A DNA stretch of 64,000 bases from an uncultured Aquimarina sp. (lineage in GTDB: Bacteria > Bacteroidota > Bacteroidia > Flavobacteriales > Flavobacteriaceae), in assembly GCA_947497175.1 (NCBI GenBank), contig CANMFM010000001.1:521802-585801 (forward strand). Reading direction: 5' to 3'. The notes beneath the pieces are model-generated. The model ran no database searches. It was not told the DNA's origin and was given only the letters and a program-made list of their open reading frames with translations. Numbering within the stretch: the stretch's first letter is position 1; each line of letters opens with the position of its first letter. Positions 15,277 through 23,702 of this stretch are shown here, in pieces. A program made the translations under genes and the position numbers.

Positions 15277-16605
15277 ATGACAACAGTAGAATTAAAAATG
15301 CCCAGAATGGGAGAAAGTATATCAGAAGCCACTATTCTTAATTGGTTAAAGAATGTTGGTGATGCGGTATCCGAAGATGAAACCATCCTTGAGGTAGCTA
15401 CCGATAAAGTAGACTCAGAAGTACCTTCTCCATGCGATGGTGTGATTGCCGAAATACGTTGTCAACCTAATGAAGTGATTGAGGTAGGAAAAGTAATTGC
15501 TATAATTCATGCAGATAAGAATTTGGGAATAAAAAATTCTAAATCGAAAGATCCTAAAGCAGAAACTGTTAATACTTCAAAATCGCAAACAACAATTGCT
15601 ACGGTAGAAAAAGAAAGTTCTTCTCCTGAACAAAAGGAAATGTCTCAAAAACATAGCGGATTTTTAAATCCGGATGCATTTTTATCTCCCTTAGTGATCA
15701 GTATCGCGCAGAAGGAAAACCTTACTATAGAGGAGGTACAAAGTATTCCTGGTACAGGATCAGACGGGCGAATTCGTAAGAGTGATGTTATGCTATACCT
15801 TAAAAACAGAAAATATCCTCTGCCAAGTAGACCACAATCCACCGTATCTAAATCAACTTATAATGCACCTCCAATTTCTTTTGTACAAGGAAAGGATCGT
15901 ATTGTAGAGATGGATCGTATGCGGGGTATGATCGCAGATCATATGGTATACTCTAAACATACTTCTCCTCATGTTACCAGCTATATTGAAGTGGATGTTA
16001 CCAATATTGTAAACTGGCGAAACAGGGTTAAGAAAGAATTTCAGGAGATGCACGGAGAGAAATTAACCTTTACTCCCCTTTTTGTTGAAGCAGTCGCCAA
16101 GGCGATTATAGCGTACCCGATGATTAATGTCTCGGTAGACGAAAAGAAAATTGTGGTGCATAAGGATATTAACATAGGTATGGCAACTGCATTACCAAGC
16201 GGCAATCTTATAGTTCCTGTGGTTCGAAATGCTGATGAAAAAAACCTTTTAGGATTAGCTAAAAATGTAAATCATCTGGCAACTAGTGCACGAAATAATG
16301 CATTAAAACCTGATGAAATAGGAGGGAGTACTTTTACCATTTCTAATGTAGGGACTTTTGGAAGTCTTATGGGAACTCCGATTATTAATCAACCCGAAGT
16401 TGCAATTCTGGCTTTAGGAATTATAAAGAAAAGACCTGAAGTCATAACAACAGAGAAAGGGGACGAAATAGCAATTAGAAGTATGATGTACCTGTCTTTA
16501 TCATTTGATCATCGGGTGGTGGATGGATTTTTAGGAGGCTCATTTTTACGTAAAGTAGGGGATGAACTTGAAGCATTTGATAGTAATAGAGAAATAAAAC
16601 AATAA
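15277..16605 (+). CDS. 2-oxoacid dehydrogenase complex E2 (lipoamide acyltransferase, branched-chain type)
   Basis: This 442-residue acyltransferase has one N-terminal lipoyl domain with the lipoylated Lys44 in VATDKVDSEVPSP. A linker follows, then a peripheral-subunit-binding domain (about 133-172; SPLVISIAQKENLTIEEV and GTGSDGRIRKSDV). The catalytic chloramphenicol-acetyltransferase-like domain ends in LSFDHRVVDG (catalytic His412). It transfers the acyl group formed by E1 to CoA. Its partner E1 is the fusion at 18049; no E3 gene is present, as is common when dihydrolipoamide dehydrogenase is shared. The composite repeat at 16606 follows directly after the stop codon. Confidence 0.93.
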   Translation: MTTVELKMPRMGESISEATILNWLKNVGDAVSEDETILEVATDKVDSEVPSPCDGVIAEIRCQPNEVIEVGKVIAIIHADKNLGIKNSKSKDPKAETVNTSKSQTTIATVEKESSSPEQKEMSQKHSGFLNPDAFLSPLVISIAQKENLTIEEVQSIPGTGSDGRIRKSDVMLYLKNRKYPLPSRPQSTVSKSTYNAPPISFVQGKDRIVEMDRMRGMIADHMVYSKHTSPHVTSYIEVDVTNIVNWRNRVKKEFQEMHGEKLTFTPLFVEAVAKAIIAYPMINVSVDEKKIVVHKDINIGMATALPSGNLIVPVVRNADEKNLLGLAKNVNHLATSARNNALKPDEIGGSTFTISNVGTFGSLMGTPIINQPEVAILALGIIKKRPEVITTEKGDEIAIRSMMYLSLSFDHRVVDGFLGGSFLRKVGDELEAFDSNREIKQ

Positions 16606-16741
16606 ACGCACAAGGGATAGAAGCGACATCTTTTTTGTCTATCACACCGAGCTTGCCGAGGTGCAGAACAAATAAAAAAGAGATAATCAACCTGCTTGTC
16701 GGCAGACAGGTAGCCCAACCCGAAACAAGCGGGATGTGCCC
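16606..16741 (+). repeat. composite dispersed hairpin repeat, copy A (with nested REP hairpin)
   Basis: Starts directly after the E2 stop codon with ACGCACAAGGGATAGAAGCG and ends with GGTAGCCCAACCCG...GGGATGTGCC. Terminal bases GCACA and TGTGC pair. The interior holds the hairpin CACACCGAGCTTGCCGAGGTG, a variant of the REP-like core at 14467. Copies B (17889) and C (61466, opposite strand) share the GGGATAG start and the GTAGCCC/ATAGCCC end. Confidence 0.7.
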
Positions 16742-16755
16742 TAAATAATAAAAAA

Positions 16756-17832
16756 ATGAAACCAGAGATCAAAATTACAAGAACTTCAAAATCAGGGTTA
16801 AGTGGCATTGATTTTTCTACTATTCCCTTAGGAAGAACCTTTACAGATCACATGTTTATTTGTGAATTTGAAAACGGAGCATGGCAAAACCCAAGAATAG
16901 AACCTTTGGCATTAATTCCAACACACCCGGCTGCCATGGCATTACACTATGGACAGGCAATTTTTGAGGGCATGAAAGCTACTGTCGGTCAGGATAAAAC
17001 CCCATTATTATTTAGACCAGAAGAAAATGCAAAACGTTTTAATCATAGTGCCGCACGAATGGGAATGCCATCGGTGCCAGAAAAACTTTTTGTAGAGGCT
17101 GTAAAACAAATTGTAGGAGTAGAACATAATTGGATACCCCCACAAGAAGGAAGTGCTTTATATCTAAGACCTTTTATGTATGCCGATGAACCTTTTATCG
17201 GTATGAGAGCTGCAACGAGTTATAAGTTCATTGTGATTTGTTCGCCCGCGGGCCCATTTTTTACAAAAAAGATCCGATTATATGCCGAAACCGAATATAT
17301 AAGAGCGGCTGATGGAGGAACAGGAGAAGCAAAAGCAGCTGGAAATTATGCTGCAGCAATTCTACCTACAGAAAAAGCCAAAGCCAAAGGATATGATCAG
17401 GTGTTATGGTTAGATGCCAACGAGCATAAATACGTACAGGAAGTGGGTACGATGAATATCTTTTTTAAAGTAGCTGGCAAATTTATTACCCCTAGTACCA
17501 GCGGATCAATTTTAAAAGGAATTACAAGAGATAGTGTAATTACATTATTAAAAGATAAAGGTTTCGAGGTCGAAGAGCGCCCGATTACTATCGATGAAGT
17601 GATTCAGTTTTCTAAAGAAGGAACACTGGAAGAGGCTTTTGGTACAGGTACTGCAGTAGCTATTGCAATGATAGAAGCTATTGGTTATAAAGATGAGTTG
17701 ATCACATTGCCAGAGGTGAACCCTGTTAGTCAGGATATGAAAAACACTTTAGACGAAATTAAAGTTCAAAAACAAGAAGATATCCACGGATGGATTGTAC
17801 CCGTAGATGTTGAAGAGAAGGTAGGGCAATAA
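16756..17832 (+). CDS. ilvE: branched-chain amino acid aminotransferase
   Basis: This 358-residue fold-type IV PLP enzyme transfers the amino group between Leu/Ile/Val and 2-oxoglutarate. The PLP lysine is expected in GEAKAAGNYAA (Lys193). QVLWLDANEHKYVQEVGTMN and GITRDSVITLL are family motifs of the longer eukaryote-like BCAT type. It lies between E2 and E1 genes, each flanked by the composite repeat, and may therefore supply 2-oxoacids to the complex. Activity on phenylalanine is possible for this family and would link to phenylacetyl-CoA formation, but the sequence alone does not show substrate choice. Confidence 0.92.
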   Translation: MKPEIKITRTSKSGLSGIDFSTIPLGRTFTDHMFICEFENGAWQNPRIEPLALIPTHPAAMALHYGQAIFEGMKATVGQDKTPLLFRPEENAKRFNHSAARMGMPSVPEKLFVEAVKQIVGVEHNWIPPQEGSALYLRPFMYADEPFIGMRAATSYKFIVICSPAGPFFTKKIRLYAETEYIRAADGGTGEAKAAGNYAAAILPTEKAKAKGYDQVLWLDANEHKYVQEVGTMNIFFKVAGKFITPSTSGSILKGITRDSVITLLKDKGFEVEERPITIDEVIQFSKEGTLEEAFGTGTAVAIAMIEAIGYKDELITLPEVNPVSQDMKNTLDEIKVQKQEDIHGWIVPVDVEEKVGQ

Positions 17833-17888
17833 GAATTTTAGAATTACAAATTTGGATTTACGAATAAAATAGTAGTATTAGAAATTTT

Positions 17889-18016
17889 GTGTAAGGGATA
17901 GTAGTGACATCCTTTTATGAAATACCCAGAGGTTATACACTGAGCTTGTCGAAGTGTACTCGATGGGGTATTTTATTAAAAGATATAACGGATAGCCCGA
18001 CCCATAGGGATACACC
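17889..18016 (+). repeat. composite dispersed hairpin repeat, copy B (with nested REP hairpin)
   Basis: Starts TTGTGTAAGGGATAGTAGTG and ends CGGATAGCCCGACCCATAGG followed by GATACACC. Terminal GTGTA pairs with TACAC, a different base composition from copies A and C but still complementary. Inside, AAATACCC pairs with GGGTATTT around the nested hairpin ACACTGAGCTTGTCGAAGTG. It lies between ilvE and the E1 gene. Confidence 0.7.
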
Positions 18017-18048
18017 CAAATTAAGAACCGTAAATCGTATATCAAAAA

Positions 18049-20121
18049 ATGAAAAAAATGTTAGCTGAGAAAACAATATCAAAAGAAGTATTACAAAAGG
18101 CATTTTTGACCCTCTGTAAGGCGAAGTCAATGACAGAATTGTATGAAGAGAACTTCAAGACGGTTTCAAAATATGTGCATGCTACTTCCAGAGGGCATGA
18201 AGCGATCCAGATCGCTACGGCAATGCAATTATTACCCCAAGATTATGCGTTTCCGTATTATCGTGATGATGCAATGCTTTTGGGTATTGGAATGCGACCG
18301 TATGATCTGATGTTGCAATTATTGGCTAAAAAAGAGGATCCTTTTTCTGGTGGAAGAACCTATTATAGTCATCCAAGTCTACGAGATGATGATAAACCTA
18401 AAATCCCTCATCAATCTTCGGCTACAGGGATGCAAGCGATTCCTGCTACAGGTGTTGCCATGGGGATGCAATACAAAGAGCTAATTGGATTAGAGGATAA
18501 AAATTTAAAAGAAAAGCCCTTAGTAGTATGCTCACTCGGTGATGCTTCAGTTACTGAGGGAGAAATTGCCGAAGCGTTCCAGATGGCAGGGTTAAAGCAA
18601 TTACCTGTATTATACCTGGTGCAGGATAATGGATGGGATATTTCGGCTAATGAAGAAGAAACCCGTGCTCAGAGTGCTTTTGAGTATGCTGAAGGATTCA
18701 ACGGATTAGATGCCATTTCTATTGATGGAGCAAATTTTACCGAGAGCTACCTTGCGATACAGGAAGTCATCAAAACAATTCGTGAAGAACGTAGACCAAT
18801 GCTTGTGCATGCTAAGGTTCCTTTACTGAATCATCATACATCAGGAGTACGTATGGAATGGTATCGGGATGATCTGGAAGAAGCTCGTTCTCGAGATCCT
18901 TATCCCGTATTGCGAAATCAATTATTAGATACAGGGTTTACCGAAGATGAAGTTAATGCCATTGAAGCAGAAGCAAAAACTATCGTGGCAAAAGATTTGT
19001 CTGAGGCAATGAAAGCTGAAGATCCAAAACCAGAGGATTTATTTACCAATGATTTTGCACCAACGCCTATTACAGAAGAAATGGGAGAACGATCTCCGGT
19101 AGATAAAGAAGAGGTTGTCATGGTAGATTGCGCTTTGTTTGCAGTTGAAGAATTAATGAAAAAACATGCAGCGTGTTTGCTATATGGTCAAGATGTCGGC
19201 GGAAGACTGGGAGGTGTGTTTAGAGAAGCAGCTACGCTTGCCCAGAAATTTGGTGACGAACGTGTTTTTAATACTCCAATCCAGGAAGCTTTTATTGTAG
19301 GATCTACGGTGGGGATGTCTGCGGTGGGTTTAAAACCAATTGTAGAGGTACAATTTGCAGATTATATCTGGCCGGGATTGAATCAGTTGTTTACTGAAGT
19401 AAGTCGATCTTGCTATTTGTCTAATGGGAAATGGCCGGTATCGATGATTCTACGTGTCCCAATTGGAGCATACGGTAGCGGTGGCCCGTATCATTCTTCT
19501 TCGGTGGAGTCTGTGATTACCAATATCCGAGGAATTAAGATTGCATATCCAAGTAATGGAGCCGATCTTAAAGGGTTGATGAAAGCGGCTTATTATGATC
19601 CTAATCCTGTGGTGATTTTAGAACATAAAGGATTATATTGGTCCAAAGTAAAGGGGACGGATGCTGCGAGAACAATTGAACCTGCAGAAGATTATATTTT
19701 ACCTTTTGGGAAAGCCAAAACAGTGCAGCAAATTTGGCCACAAGATGAAAAAGAAACAGTAACGGTGGTAACTTACGGTATGGGAGTGCACTGGGCATTA
19801 AACGCTACAAAAGAGATACAAGATGTGGTAGAAATTATCGATTTGAGAACACTATATCCTCTGGACGAAGAAACGATCATGGAATCGGTAAAGAAAACAA
19901 AAAAATGCCTTGTGGTAACCGAAGAACCTAGCAATAATTCATTTGCCAGAGCCTTAGCAGGAAAAATTCAGGAGGAGTGTTTTAGATATTTAGATGCTCC
20001 TGTAATGACTATCGGATCAGAAAATATGCCGGCAATTCCTTTAAATAGTACATTGGAACACACCATGATCCCGTCTACCGAAAAAGTGAAAGCTAAGATT
20101 GATGAGTTGCTGAGATATTAG
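18049..20121 (+). CDS. fused E1 alpha/beta subunit of a branched-chain-type 2-oxoacid dehydrogenase
   Basis: This 690-residue protein joins both E1 subunits in one chain. Residues about 1-330 are the alpha part with the thiamine-diphosphate motif GDASVTEGEIAEAF, ending in an Asn of VQDNGWDIS. Residues about 350-690 are the beta part (LLYGQDVGGRLGGVFREA, FNTPIQEAFIVGSTVGM, EVQFADYIWPGLNQL). Separate bkdA1/bkdA2 subunits are the classical form; the fusion is common in Bacteroidota. It decarboxylates a 2-oxoacid and passes the acyl group to E2 at 15277. There are two near starts; I keep the first Met at 18049 (MKKMLAEK). Confidence 0.92.
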   Translation: MKKMLAEKTISKEVLQKAFLTLCKAKSMTELYEENFKTVSKYVHATSRGHEAIQIATAMQLLPQDYAFPYYRDDAMLLGIGMRPYDLMLQLLAKKEDPFSGGRTYYSHPSLRDDDKPKIPHQSSATGMQAIPATGVAMGMQYKELIGLEDKNLKEKPLVVCSLGDASVTEGEIAEAFQMAGLKQLPVLYLVQDNGWDISANEEETRAQSAFEYAEGFNGLDAISIDGANFTESYLAIQEVIKTIREERRPMLVHAKVPLLNHHTSGVRMEWYRDDLEEARSRDPYPVLRNQLLDTGFTEDEVNAIEAEAKTIVAKDLSEAMKAEDPKPEDLFTNDFAPTPITEEMGERSPVDKEEVVMVDCALFAVEELMKKHAACLLYGQDVGGRLGGVFREAATLAQKFGDERVFNTPIQEAFIVGSTVGMSAVGLKPIVEVQFADYIWPGLNQLFTEVSRSCYLSNGKWPVSMILRVPIGAYGSGGPYHSSSVESVITNIRGIKIAYPSNGADLKGLMKAAYYDPNPVVILEHKGLYWSKVKGTDAARTIEPAEDYILPFGKAKTVQQIWPQDEKETVTVVTYGMGVHWALNATKEIQDVVEIIDLRTLYPLDEETIMESVKKTKKCLVVTEEPSNNSFARALAGKIQEECFRYLDAPVMTIGSENMPAIPLNSTLEHTMIPSTEKVKAKIDELLRY

Positions 20122-20201
20122 TCTTCAAAATCTAGTATCGCATTTTTGCCGTGGTCAAAGCACCGAAATGAAATTTTTTAGGGTATATCAGTTAAATTGC
20201 A

Positions 20202-20798
20202 TTACTTTTTTCCGAAAATCCCAAAGAGTTCATTTCCTTGTCTGGGAGGTATTGAATTATAGCATTTTTCAAAAGTAATTACATTAAAATGCTTTTCTAA
20301 ATAGGATAGATAAAGTTCTTTATCGCCACCAAAAGGGCGTTTTTCCAGGTCATCTGTTAGCGGAAAATCAAACCAAAGACCTACCAATTTTCCTTTAGGT
20401 TTTAAGAGATTTGCCATTTGAGTTACATAAGCAGATCTGTTTTTGTCTGTTGGGACAAAAGAACAGAAAAAAGTTTGTTCTATGATTATCTCATAGCTTC
20501 CTTCTAGCGCAAAAAAATCATCCAGCAAAAGCTGTGATTTCGGAAAATCCGGAACTCTCTTTGCAAAAGTATTTAAGGGCTCTGGAGCGATGTCCAGAAC
20601 AAATACATTCTCAAACCCTTGTTGAAACAAGTATTCGGCTTCGTAGGCATTTCCTGCTCCGGGAATTAAGATTTCAATTGTTTTGTCGGTTAATTGATCA
20701 AAGTATTCTTTGAGCGGAGTGGAAACATAACCAATATCCCAACCGGTACGATTTTCGACATATCGTTGTGTCCAATAGTTACTTTCTTTTCTATCCAT
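20202..20798 (-). CDS. TPMT-family SAM-dependent methyltransferase
   Basis: A 198-residue protein of the thiopurine-methyltransferase-like family. WTQRYVENRTGWDIG at the N terminus and the SAM-binding motif ILIPGAGNAYEAEYLF, followed by VFVLDIAP (acidic residue after beta-2), are characteristic. EQTFFCSFVP and GKLVGLWFDFP complete the core. Members methylate small thiols, selenide, tellurite, halides or thiocyanate; the substrate here is unknown. It converges with the E1 gene and is separated from the lysozyme gene by 47 bases. Confidence 0.85.
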   Translation of the reverse strand: MDRKESNYWTQRYVENRTGWDIGYVSTPLKEYFDQLTDKTIEILIPGAGNAYEAEYLFQQGFENVFVLDIAPEPLNTFAKRVPDFPKSQLLLDDFFALEGSYEIIIEQTFFCSFVPTDKNRSAYVTQMANLLKPKGKLVGLWFDFPLTDDLEKRPFGGDKELYLSYLEKHFNVITFEKCYNSIPPRQGNELFGIFGKK

Positions 20799-20845
20799 TA
20801 AAGCAAATTACATAAAAATGATACGCTCTGGAAAATAACAGTGTC

Positions 20846-21601
20846 CTATTTCTTTACCAGTTTCATAAAATCGTCAACACTTCCATTAAATACGTCATAG
20901 TCGACCTTCGCGATACCTTCGATCTTCTCACGATCTGTACGTTGCCAGATAGTCCAACTTTTATCTGTCCAAGTCTGTGGTACTTTTGGGGATTTTGCCT
21001 TGGTGTATTCTGCAACCCACAACTTATATTTGCCAAATTCTGGATGTTTTAGGTATTGATTTCCAAATGTAGGATTTGAATATATTATAGGACGTACACC
21101 TAACTTTTCTTCCACAATTTTTAACCATACTAAAGTATTGCGTTCATACATTTCTTTAGTAACAGGCGTTTTTACTCCTAGCTCTTCTAAATCTAAAACC
21201 GGTGGAAGATCCCCCGAAATTAATGCGCCAACGGCTTCTACAAAATTGAGTGCTTGTTTTTCTGGATCTTTACCAGTTTCATAAAAGTGATATGCTCCCC
21301 GATATAAACATTGGTTTTTGGTAGCAGCATGGTTTTCTTTAAACTTTGGATCTTTAAAATGAGTTCCTTGAGTAGCTTTTATATATACAAAATTGACCCC
21401 ATCAGCCTTAATTTTATCCCACTCGATGTTGGTTTGAAAATGAGATATATCTATACCTAGAATGGTAGGTTCGGTTTCAATTCTTTTTTTCTCAATAGTA
21501 CATGGGTCCTGTTTTTGTGCACTCTTCTCATTAGTGTGATCTTTTTTACAAGATATATGTAAGAATAAAGCTAATAGTACGAAAGGTAAAATCTTTTTCA
21601 T
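20846..21601 (-). CDS. GH25-family lysozyme-like lipoprotein
   Basis: A 251-residue protein with a lipoprotein signal (MKKILPFVLLALFLHISCKK, lipobox LHISC) and a glycoside hydrolase family 25 domain. GIDISHFQTNIEWDKIK supplies the first active-site Asp. FVYIKATQGTHFKDPKF and RGAYHFYE line the barrel. LPPVLDLEELG carries the catalytic Asp/Glu pair, and PIIYSNPTFGNQYL and IWQRTDREKIEGI complete the fold. Expected role: cleavage of peptidoglycan glycan strands, anchored to the envelope. It probably forms a short unit with the membrane-protein gene upstream (21640-22578). Confidence 0.9.
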   Translation of the reverse strand: MKKILPFVLLALFLHISCKKDHTNEKSAQKQDPCTIEKKRIETEPTILGIDISHFQTNIEWDKIKADGVNFVYIKATQGTHFKDPKFKENHAATKNQCLYRGAYHFYETGKDPEKQALNFVEAVGALISGDLPPVLDLEELGVKTPVTKEMYERNTLVWLKIVEEKLGVRPIIYSNPTFGNQYLKHPEFGKYKLWVAEYTKAKSPKVPQTWTDKSWTIWQRTDREKIEGIAKVDYDVFNGSVDDFMKLVKK

Positions 21602-21639
21602 ATGATGATCAGTTAAAAATTAAGAAAGGTTTTATAGGA

Positions 21640-22578
21640 TTAATTACTATTATCTTTTAGGTCTTTGCCAAGATTCTTTAAATTTTCAAACTCTTTTGTT
21701 TCAATAGTACTTAGACTCGAAAAATGGAAGAATTTTTTGAGTATAAAGCCCATTAGATAGAAATATAATAATGGTAAAATCAGAAATAAAACAACAAGAT
21801 TACTTACCATATTGATAATGAGTATTATAAGCTGCTTTTTTCCTTCTTTTAAAATTTCAAAAGCTTCAGAAAAACCTTCCTCTACATCCACACCTACATC
21901 TTCAACCTTATTTACAACAGCATCTTCAACTTTTTTTAACACACTAATGTCCTTATGTCCTCTTTTTTTAGCTTTTTCTAATTGTTTTTCTTTTCTGGCT
22001 TCTTGTTTCGTCTTTACTTTTTCTCTCTTCTCTTCATATCTATTTTTTATAGACGATAAGTGTATTTGTAAAGCAGAGCCGAGGTCTAATTCCATAGCGT
22101 CTGATACATAATGTATTCCGTTAACATATAAAGAAAGCCCCGGGTTGATTAGAAGTGCAACGATTAATAGTCGTAGGGCAAGTTGCTTATATTTTTCTAT
22201 AAATATACAACCAAGAAAAATAAGAGGAAGCAATTTAAACACTAGTGATTTACCTATGTTGACTAAAATAGTTTGTATCCCAATCACAATGTTGGCAAAA
22301 GTAAGATAATCGACTGCGCGAGTAAAAATGTCTTCCAGTTCTGTAGCTAGTCCACCGACTAAAGGAATATTTGAATTATCAATACCTGTGGCGATACTTT
22401 TAAGTTCTATTGCAAGCCCTAGACCCAGCATCATATCACTATTTACTGAAGACAAAAAGTCAATAGCAGGAGTGACTAGTACATTACTGAAAGCTAAAAG
22501 GGCAAGAATTAAAGTGGTTATCGCAATCCAGATCTTATCTTTTTTGATAAGGGTATTGAGCGTTTTGTAACTATCCAT
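21640..22578 (-). CDS. uncharacterised multi-pass membrane protein
   Basis: A 312-residue protein not assigned to a family. It has an N-terminal hydrophobic helix (about 16-38), two or three in the region 100-160, a highly charged Lys/Glu segment (about 185-215; KREKVKTKQEARKEKQLEKA) that is probably cytoplasmic, and a C-terminal pair of helices (about 250-290) followed by KKFFHF. The start at 22578 (MDSYKTLNTL) fits a cytoplasmic N terminus. Same strand and 38 bases upstream of the GH25 lipoprotein, so joint transcription is likely. Its role cannot be inferred from sequence. Confidence 0.7.
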   Translation of the reverse strand: MDSYKTLNTLIKKDKIWIAITTLILALLAFSNVLVTPAIDFLSSVNSDMMLGLGLAIELKSIATGIDNSNIPLVGGLATELEDIFTRAVDYLTFANIVIGIQTILVNIGKSLVFKLLPLIFLGCIFIEKYKQLALRLLIVALLINPGLSLYVNGIHYVSDAMELDLGSALQIHLSSIKNRYEEKREKVKTKQEARKEKQLEKAKKRGHKDISVLKKVEDAVVNKVEDVGVDVEEGFSEAFEILKEGKKQLIILIINMVSNLVVLFLILPLLYFYLMGFILKKFFHFSSLSTIETKEFENLKNLGKDLKDNSN

Positions 22579-22745
22579 AATTAGGTTGGCCGTTTAGTGA
22601 TTTTGTTTTTGTGTAGATTAAAGATATGTATATTTTAGTTACATATTGATACGTGTTTCTACGTAATTATTCTACGAATTTATATGATTATCGTACAAGT
22701 AGTATAAAAGCTCTATATTAGATAAGTAATCAGAATGCTTACTTT

Positions 22746-23621
22746 ATGGATAATATTTCAACACTAATTTTGGCTTTGTCTCTTATTATCATTATGCTCG
22801 GTATGGGGCTATCTCTGGTTGTTGATGATTTTAAACGAATTTTTGTATATCCAAAAGCGATCATGGTCGGGCTAGCAAATCAAATACTTTTATTGCCATT
22901 TTTGGGGTTTGCTTTAGCTTCTTTGTTTCCATTACAACCTGATATTTCTGTTGGTATTATGATACTAGCGGCTTGTCCCGGCGGACCTACATCCAATCTG
23001 ATATCCCATTTAGCAAAGGGTGATATTGCGTTATCAGTTACACTAACTGCAATAAGCAGTTTTATAACTATTATAACAATACCATTTATCGTGAATTTTG
23101 CGCTACTACATTTTCTTGAAGAAGGTCAGATGATAAAACTGGATGTGCTGAATACGATTATTCAGATTTTGGTAATTACTGTGATACCGGTTGGTTTAGG
23201 GATGATAATTAGAAGATATAAGGAAGCATTTGCTTTAAAAATGGCAAGACCAGTTCGGATTGCTTCGGGTATTGTTATCACTTTAGTTATTGTAGGTATC
23301 ACTATAAAAGAGAAGGATAATTTTATTTCCTATTTTCAGCAAGCGGGTATAGTAGCTCTAAGCCTCAATGTTCTGACCATGGTGGTTGGTTATTATTCTG
23401 CTAAAATATTTAACATTCAAAATAAGAGCGCTATTTCTATTGCAATCGAATCAGGGATTCAAAACGGAACATTGGCCATAACAATTGCAGTTGTATTACT
23501 TCAAAACACATCATTAGCCATTGCACCGGCAGTATACAGCCTATTAATGTTTTTTACAGGTGGAATTGCTGTGTATTGTGGGATTAAGAAAAGTAAATAC
23601 CCCTCATCTAAAGATGAATAA
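22746..23621 (+). CDS. bile acid:sodium symporter (BASS) family transporter
   Basis: A 291-residue integral membrane protein with about nine hydrophobic helices. Family hallmarks are AACPGGPTSNLISHLAKGDIALS in the middle (discontinuous sodium-site helix) and ESGIQNGTLAITIAV near the C terminus (second sodium-site motif ExxxQN). BASS proteins couple uptake of organic anions (bile acids, pyruvate, pantothenate, other carboxylates) to sodium. The substrate is unknown. It stands alone on the plus strand, divergent from the membrane-protein gene, with 167 AT-rich bases between that contain no gene. Confidence 0.88.
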   Translation: MDNISTLILALSLIIIMLGMGLSLVVDDFKRIFVYPKAIMVGLANQILLLPFLGFALASLFPLQPDISVGIMILAACPGGPTSNLISHLAKGDIALSVTLTAISSFITIITIPFIVNFALLHFLEEGQMIKLDVLNTIIQILVITVIPVGLGMIIRRYKEAFALKMARPVRIASGIVITLVIVGITIKEKDNFISYFQQAGIVALSLNVLTMVVGYYSAKIFNIQNKSAISIAIESGIQNGTLAITIAVVLLQNTSLAIAPAVYSLLMFFTGGIAVYCGIKKSKYPSSKDE

Positions 23622-23702
23622 AATGATATGTTTTAGCTTTTTTCAGTACAGCCACATAGGTGATCTTAATTGCCAATTTCTAAAATTTGGATAACACCGT
23701 CT

